Notes: a model not told the origin generated them from the letters alone. Positions 32,751 to 41,787 are shown, counted from the stretch's first letter. The stretch is DNA of 41,797 nucleotides from Pseudomonadota bacterium (GCA_021783695.1 JAJXTO010000024.1:1-41797), one strand, 5' to 3'. Program-made: numbers and translations.

Positions 32751-33095
32751 ATGATCAAGCAACTCAGCGTGCGCGAACTCGCCGACAAGATCGAAACCGC
32801 GGCCGCCCCCATCACCGACTGGCAATTCCTCGACGTGCGCGAGCCTTGGGAATTCCAAATGGCGGCCATCAAGCACCCGCACTGCCCCGTCACGCACATC
32901 CCCATGAGCATCGTGCCCCTGCGGCACAACGAGCTCGATCAGAGCAAGCCGCTGGTGGTCATCTGCCGCAGCGGCAATCGCAGCATGATGATCGCCCGCT
33001 TCCTCGAACAAAACGGCTTTGGCGAGCTGTACAACCTCAACGGCGGCATGGCCGCCTGGTCGCGCGAGATCGACCCCTCGGTGCCGCTTTACTGA
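32751..33095 (+). CDS. Single-domain rhodanese-like sulfurtransferase
   Basis: This 114-residue protein has one rhodanese domain: FLDVREPWEF early and the active-site loop CRSGNRS with catalytic C72, then LNGGMAAWSREIDPSVPLY at the end. Such proteins carry persulfide sulfur; the acceptor is unknown. AAGGACT precedes the ATG, and it sits 22 bases after the pcm-like gene. Its last seven bases overlap the end of waaA on the opposite strand. Confidence 0.93.
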   Translation: MIKQLSVRELADKIETAAAPITDWQFLDVREPWEFQMAAIKHPHCPVTHIPMSIVPLRHNELDQSKPLVVICRSGNRSMMIARFLEQNGFGELYNLNGGMAAWSREIDPSVPLY

Positions 33096-34384
33096 AGTCT
33101 TCCGGCTTCGGCAAGCGCCGCGGCAACCCACTCGGCCTGGCGCCGCGCCGCGCCCTGGTGTGCAGAAGCAAACGCCAGCGCCCGCTGCGCTGCCTGTCGA
33201 CGGGCTGCTGCATCATCCAGCCAGTGTGAGAGCGCCTGCCAGACTTGCGCTGCGTCGGCAGCCTGCACCGCGCAGCCCGCATCCAGCGCAGACTGCGCCG
33301 CAGCAGCAAAGTTGAACTGCGATGGCCCGAGCACCACCGGGCAGCCGCAGGCGCAGGCTTCGATCAGGTTCTGCCCGCCCAGCGGCAGCAGACTGCCGCC
33401 GATGAACGCGGCATCGGCCATGGCGTAATACGCCGCCATCTCGCCCAGCGAGTCCCCCAGCCACACGGTGGTCTCGGCCGTCGGCGCCCCCGCGCTGCGA
33501 CGCTCCACCGCCAATCCCTGCTCGGCCAGCAACTGCGCCACCGCGTCAAAACGCTGCGGATGGCGCGGCACCCAAACCAGCAGCACTCGCGCCGACAGCG
33601 CAGGGGGCAGCGCGCGCAGCAGCAGCGCCTCCTCGCTCTGCCCGCCCTGCTCGCGGGTGGACGCCAGCAACAGCACAGGACGCGCCGCTGCGGCTTTCCA
33701 CTCCGCGCCGCGCCGCATCAGCGCAGCATCCGGGCGCATGTCGAACTTCAGATTGCCCAGAACCTGTGCCTGTACCGCACCCAGCTCCAGGATGCGCTGC
33801 GCATCGTCCGCAGTCTGCGCTGCGGCGCGCAGCCCACCCCAGGCCACGCGGGCCAGCGATGGCCAGTGCTGCCACCGACGCGCACTGCGCGCGCTCAGCC
33901 GCGCATTGGCCAGCAGCAGCGGCACGCCATGGCGGCGACATTGCTCGGCCAGATTCGGCCACACCTCGGTTTCCATCAGCACCGCCATACGCGGCTGAAA
34001 CCGGCGCAGAAAGCGGCGCATCGGCCCGGGAAGATCGTAGGATAGCCAGACCTGCACATCTCCAGGCTGCAGCAGATCGGCACCGGCCGCATGCCCAGTA
34101 GCGGTCATGTGCGTCAACAACAGGCGCATGCGCGGCATCCGCTCGCGCAAGGCCGCGATCAGAGGCGCTGCGGCACGCGTCTCGCCCAACGACACCGCAT
34201 GCACCCAGATCAGCGCTCCATCATCGCGCCCCGCTTGAGGCAGACCGCCGGAAAACCAGCCCAGCCGCTGCGCCCAATGCTGTCGATACAACGGCTCGGC
34301 CCGCCCCCGCCACCACAGCCGCACGAACACCAGCGGCAGCAGCAAACGCCAGAGCAGGGTGTAGAGGCGCAACGCCAGTTTCAT
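33089..34384 (-). CDS. waaA: 3-deoxy-D-manno-octulosonic acid transferase WaaA
   Basis: WaaA (KdtA) adds Kdo residues to lipid IVA at the inner membrane, an essential step of LPS synthesis. The 431-residue product has an N-terminal membrane anchor (LYTLLWRLLLPLVFVRLWW). A GT-B glycosyltransferase follows, with the family segments IWVHAVSLGETRAA, VLMETEVWPNL, LGNLKFDM, and GGSLLPLGGQNLIEACACGCPVV. The ATG at 34384 overlaps the waaC stop as ATGA. Length is typical. It is the last gene of the algC-waaC-waaA operon and converges on the rhodanese gene. Confidence 0.95.
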   Translation of the reverse strand: MKLALRLYTLLWRLLLPLVFVRLWWRGRAEPLYRQHWAQRLGWFSGGLPQAGRDDGALIWVHAVSLGETRAAAPLIAALRERMPRMRLLLTHMTATGHAAGADLLQPGDVQVWLSYDLPGPMRRFLRRFQPRMAVLMETEVWPNLAEQCRRHGVPLLLANARLSARSARRWQHWPSLARVAWGGLRAAAQTADDAQRILELGAVQAQVLGNLKFDMRPDAALMRRGAEWKAAAARPVLLLASTREQGGQSEEALLLRALPPALSARVLLVWVPRHPQRFDAVAQLLAEQGLAVERRSAGAPTAETTVWLGDSLGEMAAYYAMADAAFIGGSLLPLGGQNLIEACACGCPVVLGPSQFNFAAAAQSALDAGCAVQAADAAQVWQALSHWLDDAAARRQAAQRALAFASAHQGAARRQAEWVAAALAEAGRLQ

Positions 34385-35427
34385 GCCGAATCGCTGCTGC
34401 CCGCCGCCAGCACGGCCTGCGTTGCCTGCAACACCTCCGCCACTGCGGGCTGCTGGCCGCTCTCCCCCAGACTGCGCCACGGCCCCGCGGACTCGAACTC
34501 CACGCTGTGCGGCGACGAGCCGGTGTAAATCGCCACAGCCGGCGTTCCCACGGCTGCGGCGAGATAAAGCAGCCCGGTATCCACCCCGACCACAGCGCCA
34601 GCCGCGCGCAGCACCCGCATCCACTCGGCCAGATCGAACGCGGCAGGAGCCGCGAGCGCTGCCCCCACTGTTGCCTGTGGGGCTGCGGTATTCACCGCCG
34701 CGACGAGGCGCTCGGCGCGTGCGCGCTCGGCCGCATTGCCCCATGCGAACACGCAACGCATGCCCTGCCCGGCCAGCGCCAGCCCGAGAGCGATCCAGCG
34801 GGCTTCGTCCCACAGCTTGCGATCTTTTGCGGTGGCGCTGAGCAGCACCACATAGGGAGCGTCGCCCAACAGCCAATCCGGGCGCGGGGCTTGCAGACTC
34901 AGGCCGTATTGCGGCTTGCCCTGCGGCGCATAGTGCAAGGCCCAGGCGACCAGCGCGCGATAGCGCGGCACTGCTGCTTCGGTGCGGTGCAGCGCGGTTT
35001 TCTGCCGATGGGCATAGAACAGCGGCGCCAGCGCTTCGCGGGAACTGGCCCAGGACAGCCCGTAGAGCGGTCCGCGCGCCAGCCTTGCAATCAGCGCGCT
35101 TTTCACCAGTCCTTGCAGGTCGATGACGGCGTCGTAGGTTTGCGCGCGAAGTTGCGCCCTCCAGTCACGCCACTCCTGGCGGATGTCGGCGCGCCAAAAC
35201 TGTTTGCGCCAGCGCCGCAGCGCCAGCGGGATGACACGGCGCACGCCGGGGTGGGCGCGCACGATGTCGGCGTAGGCCTCCTCGACCAGCCAGTCGATCT
35301 GCGCACCGGGATGAGCGGTCAGGATGTCGCGCACCACCGGCAGGGCGTGCACCACGTCGCCCATCGAGCTGGTCTTGACGATCAGCACGCGAAGCGGCTG
35401 GGGGACTGATGGAATGGCAGGGTTCAA
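34381..35427 (-). CDS. waaC: LPS heptosyltransferase I WaaC
   Basis: WaaC transfers the first heptose to Kdo2-lipid A. The 348-residue product has the family start VLIVKTSSMGDVVHALPVVRDI, then IDLQGLVKSALIARLARG, VVLLSATAKDRKLWDEARW, and the GT-B donor-site segment VVGVDTGLLYLAAAVGTPAVAIYTGSSP. No ATG fits. I chose TTG at 35427, which overlaps the algC stop as TTGA and gives MNPAIPSVPQPLRVLIVK. A GTG at 35388 would start right at the Rossmann strand. The overlap with both neighbours suggests translational coupling through the operon. Confidence 0.93.
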   Translation of the reverse strand: MNPAIPSVPQPLRVLIVKTSSMGDVVHALPVVRDILTAHPGAQIDWLVEEAYADIVRAHPGVRRVIPLALRRWRKQFWRADIRQEWRDWRAQLRAQTYDAVIDLQGLVKSALIARLARGPLYGLSWASSREALAPLFYAHRQKTALHRTEAAVPRYRALVAWALHYAPQGKPQYGLSLQAPRPDWLLGDAPYVVLLSATAKDRKLWDEARWIALGLALAGQGMRCVFAWGNAAERARAERLVAAVNTAAPQATVGAALAAPAAFDLAEWMRVLRAAGAVVGVDTGLLYLAAAVGTPAVAIYTGSSPHSVEFESAGPWRSLGESGQQPAVAEVLQATQAVLAAGSSDSA

Positions 35428-36800
35428 AACGGCAACTTCAGCGTGGCGTCGAGCGCCAGCAGTGCGGCGCGGAACTCGGCCTGCACCCGCGCCAGCGCCT
35501 GGGCGTCTGCGCCCTCGAAACGCAGCACCACACACGGCGTGGTGTTGGAGGGGCGGGCGAGGCCAAAGCCGTCGGCATAGTCGGCGCGCACGCCGTCGAT
35601 GGTGCTGATCTGCACCGCACCGGGAAAGCGGCCTTCGCGCTGCAGCCGTTCGCACAGGGTGAAGTTGGCGCCTTCGGCGGTGTCGAGCTTGAGTTCTGGG
35701 GTGGAGACCGAATCGGGCAGGGCTTCGAGCTCGGCACCGGGGTTGGCGCTGCGCGACAGGATTTCCAGCAGGCGCGCGGCGCCATACTGGGCGTCGTCAA
35801 AGCCGTACCAGCGATCCTTGAAAAAGATGTGGCCGCTCATCTCGCCGGCCAGCGGGGCGTCGATTTCCTTCATTTTGGCCTTGACCAGCGAGTGGCCGGT
35901 GCGGCCCATCACCGGCTCGCCGCCGTGGCGCCGGATCCAGTGCGGCAGATCGGCGGTGCATTTGACGTCGTACAGCACCGGTGCGCCGGGATGACGCGCC
36001 AGCACGTCCGCCGCATACAGCATGAGCTGCCGGTCGGGCCAGATGATGGCGCCGCCGGGCGTGACCACGCCGAGCCGATCGCCGTCGCCATCGAAGGCCA
36101 GGCCAAGCTCGGCGCCTGTGTCGCGCACGGCGCAGATGAGGTCTTCGAGGTTGTGCGGATCGGCGGGGTCGGGATGATGATTGGGAAAGGTGCCATCCAC
36201 CTCGCAGAACAGCTCGACCACCGTGCAACCCAGGCTGCGCAGCAGTTGCGGGGCGAAGGCGCCCGATACGCCATTGCCACAATCGACGACGACTTTCATC
36301 GGCCGCGCCAGTTTGATATCGCCTTTGATGCGCCCCAGATAGTCTTCGACGATCGACGCCTGCCGCACACTGCCCTGCCCCTGCGCGAACTGCTCATTGC
36401 GGGTCAACGCCAGCAGTTCCTGGATCTGCGCGCCGAACAGCGCATTGCCGCCGAGCACCATTTTCAGTCCGTTGTACTCGGGTGGGTTGTGGCTGCCGGT
36501 GATCTGGATGCCGCTGACCACCGGCGTGGTGGCGCAGGCGTAATACAGCATGGGCGTGGCGTTCATCCCCAGATCGACCACATCGACGCCGCCAGCGCGC
36601 AGGCCGTCGCTGAGCGCCGCTGCCAGCGCCGGGCCGGACAAGCGGCCATCGCGGCTGATGGAGACCGCCGTCTCGGCATTGCGCCGCGCCAGCGTGGCGA
36701 ACGCCTGACCGATGAGGCGGCAGGCGTCTGCGGTGAGCGTCTTGCCGACAACGCCGCGAATGTCATAGGCCTTGAAAATGGAAGGATCGAGCTGCGCCAT
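35424..36800 (-). CDS. Phosphomannomutase/phosphoglucomutase (AlgC/ManB type)
   Basis: It interconverts hexose-1- and hexose-6-phosphates, feeding sugar nucleotides for LPS and exopolysaccharide. The 458-residue product has four alpha-D-phosphohexomutase domains. It shows YDIRGVVGKTL at the start, the phosphoserine loop TGSHNPP (S103), the metal-binding DGDGDR (D237, D239, D241), the sugar-binding GEMSGH, and the C-terminal phosphate-binding RPSNTTPCVVLRFEG. Position before waaC/waaA supports an LPS role. Whether mannose or glucose is preferred cannot be told. It is divergent from apaH across 88 bases. Confidence 0.94.
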   Translation of the reverse strand: MAQLDPSIFKAYDIRGVVGKTLTADACRLIGQAFATLARRNAETAVSISRDGRLSGPALAAALSDGLRAGGVDVVDLGMNATPMLYYACATTPVVSGIQITGSHNPPEYNGLKMVLGGNALFGAQIQELLALTRNEQFAQGQGSVRQASIVEDYLGRIKGDIKLARPMKVVVDCGNGVSGAFAPQLLRSLGCTVVELFCEVDGTFPNHHPDPADPHNLEDLICAVRDTGAELGLAFDGDGDRLGVVTPGGAIIWPDRQLMLYAADVLARHPGAPVLYDVKCTADLPHWIRRHGGEPVMGRTGHSLVKAKMKEIDAPLAGEMSGHIFFKDRWYGFDDAQYGAARLLEILSRSANPGAELEALPDSVSTPELKLDTAEGANFTLCERLQREGRFPGAVQISTIDGVRADYADGFGLARPSNTTPCVVLRFEGADAQALARVQAEFRAALLALDATLKLPF

Positions 36801-36888
36801 GCAGGGCTCCGGTGAATTGCGGAAAAAGCAATTGTCAACTTGCGTCGGTAGGATGATGCGCTTGGATCGAGCATTCTAGGGAGAGGTT

Positions 36889-37743
36889 TTGGCGACGTAC
36901 CTGATCGGCGATGTGCAGGGCTGCGCGGACGCATTCAGCGCCCTGCTCGACGCGCTGCAGTTCAACCCGGCGCGCGACCGGCTCATCGTTCTGGGCGATC
37001 TGGTCAACCGCGGCACGCAGTCACTCGCCAGCATGGAGCGGCTGATGGCGCTCGGCGACTGCGCGCAATGCCTGCTGGGAAACCACGACCTGCATCTGCT
37101 GGCCGTCGCGCACGGCGTACGCAAGGCGCACCGCAGCGACACACTGGACGACATCCTGCAATCACCGCGCCGCGCGGAGCTGATCGACTGGGTGCGCCGC
37201 CGCCCGCTGGCGCTGATGGAACAGGGCTGGCTGCTGGTGCATGCCGGCGTGCTGCCGCAATGGTCGGCCGCAAAAACCCTGCAACTGGCCGCTGAAGTGG
37301 AACGCCGCCTGCGCGCACCCGACTATGTCGATTTCCTGCGCGTGATGTTCGGCAACCAGCCCGACGAATGGGGCGAGAGTCTGGCGGGCTTCGACCGTCT
37401 GCGCATCGTGGTCAACACCCTCACCCGTGTCCGCTTTCTGCAGGCCAGCGGCCCGCACGCGGGGCGGCTGGACTTTCACAACAAGCAGGCCCAGGCCAAT
37501 GGCTCCTCTGCCGAGCTCCTGCCCTGGTTCGCGCTGCCGCAGCGCCAGACGGCGCAGACCCCGATCGCCTTCGGCCACTGGTCCACCCTGGGCCTGCGCT
37601 GGGAGCACAACGTGCTCTGCCTGGACAGCGGCTGCCTGTGGGGCGGCACGCTCACCGCAGTGAAGCTGCCCCCCGCCGGACAAGCCTGGCTCGACGCCAC
37701 GCAGATTCCCTGCGAGCGCAGCCTGGAGCCGATGGCCGATTGA
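36889..37743 (+). CDS. apaH: Symmetrical diadenosine tetraphosphatase ApaH
   Basis: ApaH hydrolyses Ap4A to two ADP and removes Np4A-type RNA caps. The 284-residue metallophosphatase starts MATYLIGDVQGC, then has ILGDLVNRGTQSL-like VLGDLVNRGTQS, GNHDLHLLAVAHG, and WLLVHAGVLPQW. The start codon is TTG at 36889, preceded by GGGAGAGG; it restores the family N-terminus exactly. The first motif reads GDVQGC rather than GDVHGC, a variant I know from other ApaH proteins. It is probably the first gene of a unit with the acyl-CoA synthetase 82 bases downstream. Confidence 0.94.
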   Translation: MATYLIGDVQGCADAFSALLDALQFNPARDRLIVLGDLVNRGTQSLASMERLMALGDCAQCLLGNHDLHLLAVAHGVRKAHRSDTLDDILQSPRRAELIDWVRRRPLALMEQGWLLVHAGVLPQWSAAKTLQLAAEVERRLRAPDYVDFLRVMFGNQPDEWGESLAGFDRLRIVVNTLTRVRFLQASGPHAGRLDFHNKQAQANGSSAELLPWFALPQRQTAQTPIAFGHWSTLGLRWEHNVLCLDSGCLWGGTLTAVKLPPAGQAWLDATQIPCERSLEPMAD

Positions 37744-37825
37744 TCCCGAGTGCTGCGTTGCCCCCATGTTCCACCCCGCCGGATCGGACTACGATCGGCG
37801 CATAAAAAGACTCAGGAGACAAGCA

Positions 37826-39523
37826 ATGCCCCAGGCACACCCCGGCTTTCTGGACGCACGCAATCTGCTGTTGCGCCATCGCACCGATTACGCCCGTGCC
37901 TATGCCGAGTTCCGCTGGCCGGTGCTCGACCGTTTCAACTGGGCGCTGGACTATTTCGACCGCGTCGCCGAGGGCAACGAGGCCCTCGCGCTTTGGATCG
38001 TCGAAGAAGACGGCACCGAGGCCCGGCACAGCTATGCCGACATGGCGCAGCGCTCCGCCCGCATGGCCAATTTCCTGCACGCGCAGGGCGTGGCGCGCGG
38101 TGACCGCGTGTTGCTGATGTTGCCCAACTGCGTGGCGCTGTGGGACGTCATGCTGGCCTGCATCAAGCTCGGCGCGGTGATGATTCCGGCCACCACCCTG
38201 CTCACTCCGACCGACCTCGAAGACCGCATCGGTCGCGGCGCGGTACGCCATGTCGTCTGCCTGCCGACCGACACTCCCAAGTTCAGCCCTCTGCCACAAG
38301 CCATCTGGTCGCAGGTTGCAGGCCGGTTCACCGCGGGCACGGCCCCCGCCGGGTGGGTCGCCCTGGCCGGTGCCGACTCCGCCCCGGCCGCGTACACACC
38401 GGTTACCCCCACCCGCGCCACCGATCCGTTGTTGCTGTACTTCACCTCCGGCACCACCTCCAAGCCCAAGCTGGTGCTGCACACCCATCAAAGCTATCCC
38501 GTGGGCACGCTGGCCACGATGTACTGGATCGGCCTGCAACCCGGCGATCTGCACTGGAACATCAGTTCCCCCGGCTGGGCCAAGCATGCATGGAGCAGCT
38601 TTTTCGCGCCGTGGAACGCCGGCGCGGCCATCTTTGCCTTCAACCAGAGCCGCTTCAACGCTCAGGCCACCCTGCATACCCTGTCGCGCTGCGGCGTCAC
38701 CACCCTGTGCGCTCCTCCAACGGTCTGGCGCATGCTCATTCAGGAAGACCTGAAAAGCCATGCGGTGAAGCTGCGCGAACTGGTCGGCGCGGGCGAACCG
38801 CTCAACCCCGAAGTGATCGAGCGCTTGCGCACCGCCTGGGGCATCACCATTCGCGACGGCTACGGCCAGACCGAAACCTGCGCCCTGATCGGCAATTCGC
38901 CAGGCCAGCCGGTCAAACCCGGAGCGATGGGGCGGCCCATGCCCGGCTACCGTATCCGCCTGGTCGGCGCGGACGGCAACCCAGCCGAAGAAGGTGAAGT
39001 CTGCGTCGAGACCGACCCGCGCCCGACCGGGCTGCTGATGGAATACGTCGGCGACGCCAGCAAGACCGCACAGGTGATGCATGACGGCCTGTATCACACC
39101 GGCGACGTGGCGCAGCGGGATGCCGACGGCTATTACATCTTCGTCGGCCGTACCGACGATGTGTTCAAGTCCTCCGACTACCGCATCAGCCCGTTCGAAC
39201 TGGAGAGCCTGCTGATCGAGCATCCCGCCGTGGCTGAAGCCGCCGTCGTGCCCTGCCCCGACGCGCTGCGGCTCACCATCCCCAAGGCTTTCATCGCGTG
39301 TCGCACCGGCTACTGCCCCAGCGCCGAACTGGCGCGCGATATTCTGCAATTCGTGCGCGAACGCGCCGCGCCGTACAAGCGCGTCCGTCGCATCGAGTTC
39401 TATGAACTGCCCAAGACCATTTCGGGCAAGATCCGCCGCGTCGAGCTGCGCAACATCGAGGCGACCCGCGCCGCAGGGGCGCGGGGCAAACTGGAGTTTT
39501 ACGAGGACGATTTCAACAGTTGA
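37826..39523 (+). CDS. Acyl-CoA synthetase, AMP-forming (medium-chain type)
   Basis: This 565-residue ANL-superfamily enzyme activates a carboxylic acid to acyl-CoA via acyl-AMP. The P-loop-like motif is YFTSGTTSKPK (around residues 205-215), with S where G is usual. The others are DGYGQTE, YHTGDVAQRD, VGRTDDVFKSSDYRISP, and the C-terminal catalytic lysine K535 in PKTISGKIRR. Composition and motif wording suit the medium-chain/ACSM group. The substrate is unknown. The ATG at 37826 has CAGGAGA eight bases upstream; the longer frame lacks family sequence. A strong terminator follows at 39666. It could supply the PHA module with acyl-CoA, though it lies 22 kb away and no link is shown. Confidence 0.9.
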   Translation: MPQAHPGFLDARNLLLRHRTDYARAYAEFRWPVLDRFNWALDYFDRVAEGNEALALWIVEEDGTEARHSYADMAQRSARMANFLHAQGVARGDRVLLMLPNCVALWDVMLACIKLGAVMIPATTLLTPTDLEDRIGRGAVRHVVCLPTDTPKFSPLPQAIWSQVAGRFTAGTAPAGWVALAGADSAPAAYTPVTPTRATDPLLLYFTSGTTSKPKLVLHTHQSYPVGTLATMYWIGLQPGDLHWNISSPGWAKHAWSSFFAPWNAGAAIFAFNQSRFNAQATLHTLSRCGVTTLCAPPTVWRMLIQEDLKSHAVKLRELVGAGEPLNPEVIERLRTAWGITIRDGYGQTETCALIGNSPGQPVKPGAMGRPMPGYRIRLVGADGNPAEEGEVCVETDPRPTGLLMEYVGDASKTAQVMHDGLYHTGDVAQRDADGYYIFVGRTDDVFKSSDYRISPFELESLLIEHPAVAEAAVVPCPDALRLTIPKAFIACRTGYCPSAELARDILQFVRERAAPYKRVRRIEFYELPKTISGKIRRVELRNIEATRAAGARGKLEFYEDDFNS

Positions 39524-39665
39524 AATCGCAGGATGAGGCTGCCTAGACTCGCCCGACTCCGAAGAGCTCTGCGCAATGGCATGATCCACAACGAACTCGA
39601 TGTCCTCACCGATCGAATGCCAAACCTGCCACCAGCACACAGGCTCTTCATTCTTTCCCCCACTG

Positions 39666-39690
39666 AAAACAGCCAGATCGGCTGTTTTTT
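39666..39690 (+). terminator. Intrinsic terminator after the acyl-CoA synthetase gene
   Basis: A perfect nine-base stem AAAACAGCC/GGCTGTTTT (39666-39674, 39680-39688) with loop AGATC runs into further T residues. The A-run on the other side lets it serve xthA-side transcripts on the minus strand too. It lies 143 bases after the synthetase stop. Confidence 0.9.
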
Positions 39691-39721
39691 GCTTTCCACT
39701 CAGGTCCCACCGCTGCGAAGC

Positions 39722-40525
39722 TCATGCGTAATCAATGCTGAGCGGGGCGTGATCTGAAAAGCGTTGATCTGTGTAGATCCAGGCGCTGCCCGGCTTGGCA
39801 CACGCTGCGACACCGGGCGTGGCGAGGTGATAGTCGATTCGCCAGCCGACGTTTTTTGCCCGAGCCTGCCCGCGATTGCTCCACCAAGTGTAGCGATCGG
39901 GATTGGGATCAAGTTGACGGAACACATCGACATAGCCTTCCTCATCCAACAAGCGCGTCATCCAGGCACGCTCGTCCGGCAAAAAACCGCTGTTCTTGAG
40001 GTTGCCTTTCCAGTTCTTCAGATCGATTTCCTTGTGGGCAATGTTGACATCTCCACACAGAAGCACTTCTCCCGAGGATTTCAATGCGCGAAGGTGCTCA
40101 TAAAAATCAGCGAGAAAGCGGAATTTCGCCTGCTGACGTTCCTCCGAACTGGAACCGGACGGAAAGTAGGCGGACACGATGGTCAGCCGCTGACCGCCCG
40201 GAAGCCTGTACATCGCCTCGACATAGCGCCCTTCCGCATCGAACTCGGCGTGGCCGAAGCCGATGCGCAGATCGTCAGGCGTGTGTTTCCAGTACAAGCC
40301 GACACCGCTGTAGCCGGGCTTGACCGCATGGTGAAACGCAGCACCGGATAGTCCGCCCAGTTCGCGCAGGGCTGGGGTCATGTCTGCATCCAGAGCCTTG
40401 AGTTCCTGCACGCAAAGCACGTCTGGACGTGCCTGTTCGCGCAGCCAGAGATCGACGCCCTTTTCTGCGGCCGAGCGCACGCCGTTGAGGTTGAGGGAAG
40501 TCACACGCAAGGGAAAAGGCATCAT
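39722..40525 (-). CDS. xthA: Exodeoxyribonuclease III XthA
   Basis: This AP endonuclease/3'-5' exonuclease acts in base excision repair. The 267-residue product has the family motifs LNLNGVRSA, LCVQELKALDAD (metal-binding Glu), SAYFPSGS, LLCGDVNIAHKEIDLKN, DPNPDRYTWWSN and the C-terminal SDHAPLSID. Two adjacent ATGs (40525 and 40522) are possible; no strong ribosome site separates them. Its stop lies 31 bases from the terminator T-run that serves the convergent synthetase gene. Length is typical of XthA. Confidence 0.95.
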   Translation of the reverse strand: MMPFPLRVTSLNLNGVRSAAEKGVDLWLREQARPDVLCVQELKALDADMTPALRELGGLSGAAFHHAVKPGYSGVGLYWKHTPDDLRIGFGHAEFDAEGRYVEAMYRLPGGQRLTIVSAYFPSGSSSEERQQAKFRFLADFYEHLRALKSSGEVLLCGDVNIAHKEIDLKNWKGNLKNSGFLPDERAWMTRLLDEEGYVDVFRQLDPNPDRYTWWSNRGQARAKNVGWRIDYHLATPGVAACAKPGSAWIYTDQRFSDHAPLSIDYA

Positions 40526-40701
40526 GGGCGGTCACTGAGTGGGATGAACAAAGACTCGGGCACAACGGGTTCTTTGAAATGGTTCGCCGAAACGACACAG
40601 ATCCCGCCTACAGTAGAAAAAAGCAAGGCACAATAAACGGCAATCCGTCAACGCTGCAGTCGCTCTCCCTATTGTTGCAGGACACCCCACTTCAGCCGTT
40701 C

Positions 40702-41322
40702 ATGAAATTGACCTCGCCTCGCATTCGCCCCATTTTTTTCTGTCTTCTACTCACTGCAGCGCAGGGGGCGCATGCCGATATTTATCTCTGCCGGGATGCG
40801 AATGGCACACTCGTCTCGAGCGACCGTCTGACGAGTGACTGCCTGACCTACGGTGGGAGAGTCATTGGCGCGGACGGCACGGTGCGCCGCCGCATTCTGA
40901 CCATGAAGGAGCAAACGCAGGCAGCGCAAGAAAATGAAGCTGCGCAGAATGTTGCCAGACAACAGCGCGATCGGCAGCGGGAGGATCGTGCTCTGTTGTT
41001 GCGCTACCCGAACGAAGCTGCGCTGGAGCAAGCCCGCATCAACGAGCTGAACCGCCCCAATACGTTGATTCAGGACGCGAAAAAACAGCTCGCCATGCTG
41101 GAGCGCCAGCTCAAACAGTTGAACATCGACGCGCAGTTTTACCCTCAAGGCCCCCTACCCCTGGAATTGCGCACCAAGCTCGACGAGAACAAGGTGCTGA
41201 CCCAGCAGGAGACCACGCTGATTTCCGGCCAGAACGCAGAAATCGCGCGGATCAACCGGGAGTACGATGCGCTGCGCATGCGAATGCAGACGCTTTGGGC
41301 CAGAACGGCGACCACGCGCTGA
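40702..41322 (+). CDS. Secreted DUF4124 protein with coiled coil
   Basis: This 206-residue protein has a signal peptide (MKLTSPRIRPIFFCLLLTAAQGAHA). A short DUF4124 module follows (DIYLCRDANGTLVSSDRLTSDC), then an Arg/Gln/Glu-rich region likely to form a coiled coil (about residues 85-200, with KKQLAMLERQLKQL). DUF4124 proteins are common exported proteins of Gram-negative bacteria with no assigned function. The start at 40702 fits the signal peptide; a longer frame from 40579 reads across a non-coding leader. It is divergent from xthA and is the last gene before a repeat-rich, gene-free end. Confidence 0.82.
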   Translation: MKLTSPRIRPIFFCLLLTAAQGAHADIYLCRDANGTLVSSDRLTSDCLTYGGRVIGADGTVRRRILTMKEQTQAAQENEAAQNVARQQRDRQREDRALLLRYPNEAALEQARINELNRPNTLIQDAKKQLAMLERQLKQLNIDAQFYPQGPLPLELRTKLDENKVLTQQETTLISGQNAEIARINREYDALRMRMQTLWARTATTR

Positions 41323-41376
41323 GCAATACAGCCTCAGGGCGCCAGGCCATTGGGGGCAAACCCATCGGTTTCATTG

Positions 41377-41554
41377 AACCCAGATTGTCCAATAGGCGGC
41401 GCTGCGCGCCAGCGCGGGCCCTGGCGGGGGTTTCGGGGCGTCTTTGCCCTCGCGCTTCGCGCCCATCGCGAAGGCCATGGGCTTGTCGCCCGGGGCCAAA
41501 TCCATCCCCGAACCCCCGTGCCAACATCCCGCGCCCTATTGAACAATCTGGGTT
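41377..41554. repeat. Imperfect inverted-repeat element, MITE-like
   Basis: The arms AACCCAGATTGTCCAATAGG (41377-41396) and its near-exact complement (41535-41554) differ at one of 20 positions. The interior shows further imperfect symmetry around GGGGGTTTCGGGG (about 41432-41446) and the mirrored CCCCGAACCCCC near 41500-41515. No transposase gene lies inside. At 178 bases this fits a non-autonomous element or two solo element ends. Confidence 0.65.
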
Positions 41555-41682
41555 GAAGGAATCTGAGCCACGCCCTCGTTGCCCCACGGCTGGTGAAAAC
41601 TACGGATCACCGCTTGAGTATTCTGGCCGGCATGCCGACCACAGACATGCATTTGCGGAAAAAACGTGTCACTGCCCGGCGT

Positions 41683-41719
41683 CAACTATCTTGAGCTGTC
41701 AGCGACAACTATCGTGAGC
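41683..41719. repeat. Direct repeats, possible IS21-like element terminus
   Basis: CAACTATCTTGAGC (41683-41696) and CAACTATCGTGAGC (41706-41719) repeat every 23 bases with one mismatch. Multiple short terminal repeats of this kind are typical of IS21-family ends, where they bind transposase, and istA would follow beyond the window. The family assignment is tentative because no coding sequence is visible. Confidence 0.4.
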
Positions 41720-41753
41720 GGTGCGGTCAGGCGTTGATCATTGTGTTGGGGTT

Positions 41754-41787
41754 GCGCTGCGTTGCCGGCGAGCCGGCAACGCAGCGC
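41754..41787. repeat. Perfect 16-base hairpin at the right end
   Basis: GCGCTGCGTTGCCGGC (41754-41769) and its exact complement (41772-41787) are separated by only two bases, GA. It is the most perfect palindrome in the window. It has no T-run, so it is not a standard terminator; a regulatory or recombination role within a mobile element is possible. The remaining bases between 41323 and 41797 contain no gene that I can support. Confidence 0.7.

Noticed and set aside
37652-39640. 662-codon minus-strand frame opposite the acyl-CoA synthetase gene
   Set aside because: It is antisense to a gene with all ANL-superfamily motifs and has no motif of its own.
39524-39640. tRNA-like stretch ending in CCTGCCACCA after the synthetase gene
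   Set aside because: No matching acceptor arm GGCAGGT lies at tRNA distance, and the T-loop-like GATCGAAT lacks the invariant TTC.
40526-40701. Possible promoter elements upstream of the DUF4124 gene
   Set aside because: TTGAAA and TACAGT hexamers occur, but no pair has convincing spacing, so I did not annotate one.
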